Source: Thermus caliditerrae (lineage in GTDB: Bacteria > Deinococcota > Deinococci > Deinococcales > Thermaceae). From it: a stretch of DNA of 64,000 nucleotides. The notes beneath the pieces are model-generated. The model did no database searches. It saw only the letters and a program-made list of their open reading frames with translations, and was not told where the DNA came from. Positions 58,823 to 64,000 of the stretch are shown piece after piece. The stretch spans positions 1 through 64,000 of the forward strand of contig NZ_JAKEDT010000010.1 of assembly GCF_021462525.1 (NCBI RefSeq). The letters run 5' to 3'. The position numbers and the translations under genes were made by a program. How positions within the stretch are numbered: position 1 is the first letter of the stretch; every line of letters begins with the position of its first letter.

Positions 58823-60604
58823 ATGGTTCCCCTGAAGGAAGACGACACCTACCTGGTCCTGAACGAGCGGGGGTTCGCCGAGGAGCCCCCGGAGGGTTTC
58901 TACCGCCACGACACCCGCTTCCTGTCCCGCTACCGCCTGCTTCTGCCCGAAGGCCTAACGCTCCTCCACACCCACGTGCCCCGGCCCGACCAGCTGGTCC
59001 AGGATTGGGCCCGCTTTCGGGGGGCCGACGGGGAGGTCCTGCTCCGCAGGCATCTCCAGGTTTACCGGGGCAAGGTGGCGGAGCACCTCCGCTTCCAGAA
59101 CCTTTCGCAGGAGGCCCTCTCCCTTCGGGTAGGCCTGGAGATCTCCGGGGATTTTTTGGACCTATTTGAGGCAAGGGGCTGGCACACGCCGCCGAGCAGG
59201 CCTCCCAGCCTGGAGCATCGCGCCGCCGACGGCATTGAGCAACGGGCGGTCCTGCGTCCCCTACCCCCTCCCCAAGGCTTCACCCTCCACCTGCCCCCTA
59301 AGGGGGAAGGGGAGCTGGCCTGGGAAGTGCTTTTGGAAAGCCCGTTGGCGTCCCCGGGCACCCTGCCCGACTACGAGACCTTTTTGAGGGCCTTCCCTCG
59401 AGGCGAAGGGCCTTGGCAAAGCATCCTGAGGCAAGCCCTCCTGGACCTCCGCGCCCTGCTCCTCACCACCCCAGAAGGGCCGGTGCCCGCGGCGGGCATC
59501 CCCTGGTTCGTGGCCCCCTTCGGCCGGGACAGCCTCCTCACCGCCTTCATGCTCCTCCCTTGGGGGAAAGAGGTGGCCCAGGGGGTCCTCCGCTACCTGG
59601 CCTGGCGCCAGGGGGTGGTGGTGGATCCCTTCCGGGAAGAGGAACCGGGCAAAATCCTGCACGAGGTGCGCATAGGGGAGCTTTCCCGCATGGGGCAGGT
59701 GCCCTTTGCCCGCTATTACGGCACGGTAGACGCCACTCCCCTATTCCTGATCCTCCTGGGGCGGTACCTGGACCTCACGGGGGAGTTGGCCCTGGTGCGG
59801 GAACTTCGGCCCAACTGGGAAGCGGCCCTCGCCTGGCTGGAAGCCGCCGACCAGGATGGGGACGGGCTTCTGGAGTTCACCCCCAGCGGCAGCGGGCTCG
59901 CCGTCCAGTCCTGGAAGGACTCCCACGACTCCATGAGCCACGCGGATGGGCGCTTGGCCGAGCCCCCCTTGGCGGTCAGCGAGGTCCAGGGGTACGCCTA
60001 CGCGGCCCATCGGGCAGCAGCCGCCTTTTACCGGGCCCTGGGGGAGGAGGCCAAGGCGCAGGCCCAGGAAAAGCGTGCGCAGGAACTCTTTCGCCTCATC
60101 CAAGAGCGCTTCTGGCTGGAGGAGCTGGCCACCTATGCCTTGGCCTTGGACCGGAACAAGGAGCCCCTCCGGGTGAAGTCCTCTGACCCCGGCCACCTGC
60201 TGTGGAGCGGAGCCGTGCCCCCAGAGCGGGTACCGGCTTTGGTGGCCACCCTCTTTTCCGAGGAACTCTGGTCAGGCTGGGGCCTGCGCACCTTGGGAAG
60301 CCGAGAGCGGCGCTACAACCCCCTTTCCTACCACAACGGTTCCGTCTGGCCCCACGACACCGCCCTCTTCGCCGGGGGGCTTTTCCGGTACGGCCTCAGG
60401 GAGGAAGGGGAACGTGTGGCCCAGGCCCTCCTGGACCTGGCCCTTTCCCAGCCCGACCGGCGCCTTCCCGAGCTGGTGGGGGGATTTCCCCGGGAGGAGG
60501 GGTTGCCCCCCGTCCCCTACCCTGTGGCCTGCAGACCCCAGGCTTGGGATGCCGCCAGCGTGGTCTACCTCTACGCCCTGGTCCAGGGGGTGCGGGATTG
60601 GTAA
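58823..60604 (+). CDS. glycogen debranching/amylo-alpha-1,6-glucosidase-like glycosidase
   Basis: The N-terminal domain, about 200 residues, is the beta-rich GDE N-terminal domain (GFYRHDTRFLSRYRLLL). The catalytic (alpha/alpha)6 barrel follows, with WFVAPFGRDSLLTAFMLLPWG, KILHEVRIGELSRMGQVPFARYYGTVDATPLFL, WKDSHDSM and YNPLSYHNGSVWPHDTALFAGG, which contain the likely acid/base pair. It acts on alpha-linked sugars, maybe intracellularly, since no signal peptide is seen. It is 3 bases after the permease, so it is the last gene of the sugar operon. Confidence 0.85.
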   Translation: MVPLKEDDTYLVLNERGFAEEPPEGFYRHDTRFLSRYRLLLPEGLTLLHTHVPRPDQLVQDWARFRGADGEVLLRRHLQVYRGKVAEHLRFQNLSQEALSLRVGLEISGDFLDLFEARGWHTPPSRPPSLEHRAADGIEQRAVLRPLPPPQGFTLHLPPKGEGELAWEVLLESPLASPGTLPDYETFLRAFPRGEGPWQSILRQALLDLRALLLTTPEGPVPAAGIPWFVAPFGRDSLLTAFMLLPWGKEVAQGVLRYLAWRQGVVVDPFREEEPGKILHEVRIGELSRMGQVPFARYYGTVDATPLFLILLGRYLDLTGELALVRELRPNWEAALAWLEAADQDGDGLLEFTPSGSGLAVQSWKDSHDSMSHADGRLAEPPLAVSEVQGYAYAAHRAAAAFYRALGEEAKAQAQEKRAQELFRLIQERFWLEELATYALALDRNKEPLRVKSSDPGHLLWSGAVPPERVPALVATLFSEELWSGWGLRTLGSRERRYNPLSYHNGSVWPHDTALFAGGLFRYGLREEGERVAQALLDLALSQPDRRLPELVGGFPREEGLPPVPYPVACRPQAWDAASVVYLYALVQGVRDW

Positions 60605-60637
60605 AGCCACGGGAAACCCAGGATAGACTAGGGCAAA

Positions 60638-62008
60638 ATGGCCTCCAAACGCCCCGCCCCCAAAGACCTAGTCCCCAAGGCCAAGCACTTCGACGAGGCC
60701 AACGTGGCCCGCTTGGGCCTGATCTCCATCCAGGAGCGCATCCCCGAGGGCTACTCCTCCTGGGAGGAGGAGTTTGAGTTCCTGGGCAAGCCGGTGAAGC
60801 TGGCCTGCTACGCCAGCGACAAGGTGGGGGGTGTGCCCCACGGGCTGGACAACGAGGTCTCCCTGGCCCTCATCGCCCTCTACTTCAACGCTGGAAGCCC
60901 GGAGGACGGCACCTTCACCGCCACCCCCTACCAGATCCTCAAGCTCATGGGCCTGGACACCTCGGGCTACTACTACCAGGCCCTCAAGGAAAGCCTCCTG
61001 CGCCTCACCACCGCCACCTACGTCCTCTCCGAGGCCTGGCGCTCGGACGGGCGCTGGCAGAGCGTCACCTTCCGCTACATCGAGAAGCTGGAGTACACCA
61101 GCAGCCAGGACGGGCGCCTGGACCGCTCCAGCGTCCTCCGCATCACCCTGGCCAAGGAGATCGTCCGCTCCCTGAAGCAAAACTACGTGAAGCCCATCGA
61201 CATCGAGTTCATGGCCAGCCTCCGCCGCCCCCTAAGCCGCGCCCTCTACCGCCTCCTGGACGCCCAGCGCTTCTCCCCCGAGCACCCCGCGCCCCTGGCC
61301 CGCTTCGAGGTGAACCTCATGGAGTGGGCCGCCGCCTGCAAGATCGTCCACAAGCGCCCCGACAAGGTGCGGCGGACCCTCGAGCCCGCCCATGAGGAGC
61401 TCATCTCCCGCCGCTACCTCCAGTCGGTGGAGTACGTGGGCCGCGGGCAGAACCAGACCATCGTCTACGTCTTTGGCGAGGAGGCGGGCGGGGTGGCGGA
61501 CATGGAGGCGGTGGACCTCCTCATGGCCGAGGGGCTTTCCTTCACCTCCGCCTACTCCCTGGCCCGGCGGTACTCCTTGGCCCGCATCAAGGACCGCCTC
61601 GAGCTTTACCGGAGCATCCTGGCCTCGGGGTACAAGCCCAAGAACCGCCTGGGCTTCCTGGTGGACGTGATCCGGGACGAGGAGGGCAAATACAGCCGCG
61701 CCCTCCCCTCTCCCCTACCCAAGCGGGAGCAGGCCCACCGGGAGGAGGAGGAGGCCCGCCGCATCGAGGAGGAGGCGGAGCGGGAGTGGCAGAGCATGCC
61801 CAAGGAGGCCCAGGTGCGCCGGGCGGTGCAGGTGGCCCAGCTGGTGCTGAGGAGCCGGATCAGCGTGGGGGAGCTGGAGGAGCTCACCCGGCTTTTGGAG
61901 GCGGGCGCCCTCGAGCCCAAGGCCTTGGTGGAGGAGCTCAAGCGGGCCGCCGGCGAAGGGCGTTTAGAGGAATGGCTCCAAGCTTTCCGCGAGGGCCTCG
62001 AGGGGTGA
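60638..62008 (+). CDS. repA: plasmid-type replication initiator protein (RepA-like)
   Basis: The 456-aa protein has tandem winged-helix features of plasmid initiators: EVSLALIALYFNAGSPEDGTFTATPYQILKLMGLDTSGYYYQALKESLLRLTTATY (WH1; split here only by wording) and RRPLSRALYRLLDAQRFS (WH2). A Glu/Arg-rich coiled-coil stretch lies at about 365-395, then a helical tail. Its 3' end lies 2 bases from the first of nine iterons, which is the classical rep-ori arrangement. Related initiators occur on Thermus plasmids and megaplasmids. Confidence 0.8.
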   Translation: MASKRPAPKDLVPKAKHFDEANVARLGLISIQERIPEGYSSWEEEFEFLGKPVKLACYASDKVGGVPHGLDNEVSLALIALYFNAGSPEDGTFTATPYQILKLMGLDTSGYYYQALKESLLRLTTATYVLSEAWRSDGRWQSVTFRYIEKLEYTSSQDGRLDRSSVLRITLAKEIVRSLKQNYVKPIDIEFMASLRRPLSRALYRLLDAQRFSPEHPAPLARFEVNLMEWAAACKIVHKRPDKVRRTLEPAHEELISRRYLQSVEYVGRGQNQTIVYVFGEEAGGVADMEAVDLLMAEGLSFTSAYSLARRYSLARIKDRLELYRSILASGYKPKNRLGFLVDVIRDEEGKYSRALPSPLPKREQAHREEEEARRIEEEAEREWQSMPKEAQVRRAVQVAQLVLRSRISVGELEELTRLLEAGALEPKALVEELKRAAGEGRLEEWLQAFREGLEG

Positions 62009-62010
62009 GG

Positions 62011-62310
62011 TATCGGAAGACTTGGGGCGTTCGTGGGGGGTCCCAGGGGGGACCCCCAAAAGTCTTCCCTTCCCACGGGCTTTTTCCGGGGGCAAGGCAG
62101 TATCGGAAGACTTGGGGAGTTCGCCCCCAAAACTATCGGAAGACTTGGGGAGTTTGCCGGCCAGGGTATCGGAAGACTTGGGGAGTTGGTATCGGAAGAC
62201 TTGGGGAATTGGTATCGGAAGACTTGGGGAGTTTGGAGGGGAGGTATCGGAAGACTTGGGGAGTTGGTATCGGAAGACTTGGGGAGTTCTATCGGAAGAC
62301 TTGGGGAGTT
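62011..62310 (+). repeat. nine direct iterons of a replication origin
   Basis: TATCGGAAGACTTGGGGAGTT (one copy has CGTT and one AATT at its end) starts at 62011, 62101, 62134, 62167, 62190, 62213, 62245, 62268 and 62290. Spacings are 22-23 or 32-33 bases after the first, i.e. about two or three helical turns, so every copy faces the same side. An inverted, imperfect copy is at 62054-62068. The stretch has no gene. Confidence 0.92.
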
Positions 62311-62364
62311 TTACCGGGGTGCTTGCGTCCCTGACGGGCTTTCCCCCGCCCCACCCCCGGCCCC

Positions 62365-62445
62365 TGTTGATGATCATCATTTTTTTCAGAGAGTTTTCTT
62401 ATTCACTTAAAAGAAGAACCATCATCAAGGCGCATTTACTTGTGG
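62365..62445 (+). other. AT-rich tract beside the iterons, likely DNA unwinding element
   Basis: This is one of the most AT-rich stretches of the window, with a run of seven T, TTTTCTTATTCACTTAAAAG and the 12-bp palindrome TGATGATCATCA (62368-62379). It lies 55 bases after the last iteron, as expected for an unwinding region. 62446-62577 holds the probable promoter of the next gene; I see no further gene there. Confidence 0.75.
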
Positions 62446-62577
62446 TCAATCCAGCCTATGGTGGCTTCCGGGATGGCCTAGGGGTGCAGTTTGGAGATGC
62501 AGCAAAGAGCTTGCTGCGCCTCGGGCGGGACGGAGCGCAGCAGGGTCAGGCACGGCGCCTCGGGTAAACTTTTCCCC

Positions 62578-64000
62578 ATGAGCCTCTCCTTCCTGGCCTT
62601 GGGGGGTGCCCTCGAGGTGGGGGCCAGCGCCCACCTCCTCACGGTGGACGGGGTGCGCTTTTTGGTGGACGTGGGCCTCCGCCCGAGCCTGCTGGGGGAA
62701 GCCGCCCTCCCCCGCCTGGACCTCCTCTCCGAGCCTCCCGATGCCGTTCTCCTCACCCACGCCCACCTGGACCACGTGGGGGCCTTGCCCCTCCTCAGGC
62801 GGCGCTTCCCCAAGGTGCCCCTCTTCGCCACCCGCCCCACCCTGCGCCTGGCCCTGGAGGTCCTCCTGGACTCGGCCCGCCTGGGCCGGGCCCTGGGGGC
62901 CGAGCTCTACACCGAGAGGGAGGCGGCTAGGGCTCTCCTGGAGGCGGTGGAGGTCCGCCCCTTTGAGCCCTTTGCGGTCAAGGGGGTGCGGGTTTTGCCC
63001 CTGCCGGCGGGCCACCTTCTGGGGGCGGTGGGCTACCTGCTGGAGGGCAAGGGGGGAAGGGCCCTGCACCTGGGGGACTTCTCCCTCACCGCCACCCCCA
63101 CCACGGACCCCGCCCACTTCCCCCCTGAGCCCCAGGGGGTGGACCTCCTGGTTTCCGAGGGCACCTACGGGGACACCTTCCTGCCGAGCCGCAAGGAGCA
63201 GGTGCGGGAGTTCCTCTCCTTGGTGGGCCGGACCCTGCGGGAGGGGGGACGGGTCCTGATCCCCACCTTCGCCCTGGGACGGGCCCAGGACCTGCTCTTC
63301 CACCTCCTGGAGGGGATGCGGACGGGCCTGGTGCCCAAGGTGCCGGTGGTGCTGGACGGCCTGGTGCGCACCATCACCCGGGCCTACGAGGACGACCTGG
63401 CGGACTTCCTGCCCGAGGCCCTAAGGAACCTCAGGACCAACAGCCGCATGCCCCTTTTCCTGCGGGAAGGGGTGGTGGAGGTGAAGGATGCCCGCCACCG
63501 GGCGGAGCTCCTCCTCTCGGGGAGCCCCATGGTGGTCCTGGCCTCGGGGGGGATGCTGAGCGGGGGCCCAAGCCCCCTTTGGGCCAGCCACTTCCTCCGG
63601 GAGGAGGGAAGCGCCCTCCTTCTGGTGGGCTACCAGGACGAGGAAAGCCCGGGCCGCCGCCTCCTGGAGCTCAAGAGGGGGGATGAACTCCTCCTTCCCG
63701 TGGGGGAGGAGCGGGTTCTGGTGCGGGTGGATTCGCGGGTGGAGCGCTTCCACCTCTCCGCCCACGCGGACCGGGCGGGGATCCTCAACCTCCTCTCCCG
63801 CTACCCCGCCCGCCTCACCCTCCTGGTCCACGGGGAGCCCCAGGCCCTGCACACCCTGTCCCGGGCCCTCGAGGGCCGCCCAAGCCGCATCCCCCGGGTG
63901 GAGGAGGCGGTTTCCCTGGAGCCCGCCCCGGCGCCTGAGCCCGAGGAGAAGCCTCCTGCCAGGCCCGCGGCCAAGGAGAAGGCGCCCCGCAAGGTACCCA
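62578..64000 (+). CDS. beta-CASP metallo-beta-lactamase ribonuclease (3' end cut by window)
   Basis: This is a CPSF/RNase J-like enzyme. The zinc motif LTHAHLDHVGALP (about residue 60), LHLGDFS, SEGTYGD, SGGMLSGG and SAHADRAG are the metallo-beta-lactamase and beta-CASP signatures. The frame is open to the window end (475 codons so far) with a tail rich in Pro, Ala, Glu and Lys. It resembles Thermus ribonucleases of this class, but substrate or direction of cleavage is not readable. It lies downstream of the origin, separated from it by the AT-rich tract. Confidence 0.9.
   Translation, partial: MSLSFLALGGALEVGASAHLLTVDGVRFLVDVGLRPSLLGEAALPRLDLLSEPPDAVLLTHAHLDHVGALPLLRRRFPKVPLFATRPTLRLALEVLLDSARLGRALGAELYTEREAARALLEAVEVRPFEPFAVKGVRVLPLPAGHLLGAVGYLLEGKGGRALHLGDFSLTATPTTDPAHFPPEPQGVDLLVSEGTYGDTFLPSRKEQVREFLSLVGRTLREGGRVLIPTFALGRAQDLLFHLLEGMRTGLVPKVPVVLDGLVRTITRAYEDDLADFLPEALRNLRTNSRMPLFLREGVVEVKDARHRAELLLSGSPMVVLASGGMLSGGPSPLWASHFLREEGSALLLVGYQDEESPGRRLLELKRGDELLLPVGEERVLVRVDSRVERFHLSAHADRAGILNLLSRYPARLTLLVHGEPQALHTLSRALEGRPSRIPRVEEAVSLEPAPAPEPEEKPPARPAAKEKAPRKVP

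Noticed and set aside
62022-62567. Plus-strand frames with repeated KTWG/RLGEL peptides
   Set aside because: They arise from the iterons; the repeats are phased by helical turn, not by codons.

Overview
The window is very GC-rich DNA from the genus Thermus or a close Deinococcota relative. The evidence is the almost exclusive use of G/C-ending codons, frequent GTG and TTG starts, several promoters whose -10 box sits only 6-9 bases before the start codon, and highly Thermus-like proteins (UvrC, ArgS, TrmFO, GlpX, B12-dependent RNR and a type I-E CRISPR system). Many housekeeping genes and a tRNA-Met point to a chromosome or a very large chromid. The last 3.4 kb nevertheless carries a plasmid-type replication origin.

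Layout. (1) About 1-6720: the end of an integrative element. It has a primase-polymerase, a RepA-like ATPase, four small unknown genes, a PD-(D/E)XK nuclease, a DNA methyltransferase, two tandem tRNAs (anticodons CAT and TAT), a small gene and a tyrosine integrase, and it abuts a tRNA-Met gene. Two mirror-image, covarying palindromic modules lie inside the primase-polymerase and ATPase genes. (2) 6740-36511: mostly housekeeping: tRNA-Met, a YbjN-like secreted protein, an FAD oxidoreductase, icd, an RNase II/R enzyme, an operon of unknown envelope proteins built from two duplicated protein types, an M3 peptidase, truD, a small barrel-like protein, two nucleophile-less alpha/beta-hydrolases, a thioesterase, a dipeptidase, uvrC-argS-protease-two deoxynucleoside kinases-murE, trmFO, and Uma2-hisF-hisIE-glpX-nrdJ-DUF58. 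(3) 36523-37445: a decayed IS630-type transposase followed by what looks like a relic CRISPR repeat-spacer-repeat of another type. (4) 37525-40699: a receiver-like protein, an HTH-methyltransferase fusion, an unknown protein and a VWA protein.

(5) 40781-51415: a complete type I-E CRISPR-Cas locus on the minus strand (WYL regulator, cas3, cas8e, cas11, cas7, cas5, cas6e, cas1, cas2). It lies between two I-E arrays (6 and 8 repeats) that share a nearly identical leader and point outward. (6) 51468-60604: a phosphohexomutase, then a sugar cluster: GH130-like phosphorylase, LacI regulator with an operator in its own promoter, an ABC sugar importer without its own ATPase, and a debranching-type glycosidase. 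(7) 60638-62445: a RepA-like initiator, nine direct iterons with helical phasing and an AT-rich tract, which together make a recognisable oriV. (8) 62578-end: a beta-CASP metallo-beta-lactamase RNase cut by the window edge.

The signals that look least explained are the twin covarying modules at 913-1000 and 2060-2147, the element-borne tRNA-Ile(TAT), and an iteron origin beside housekeeping genes.
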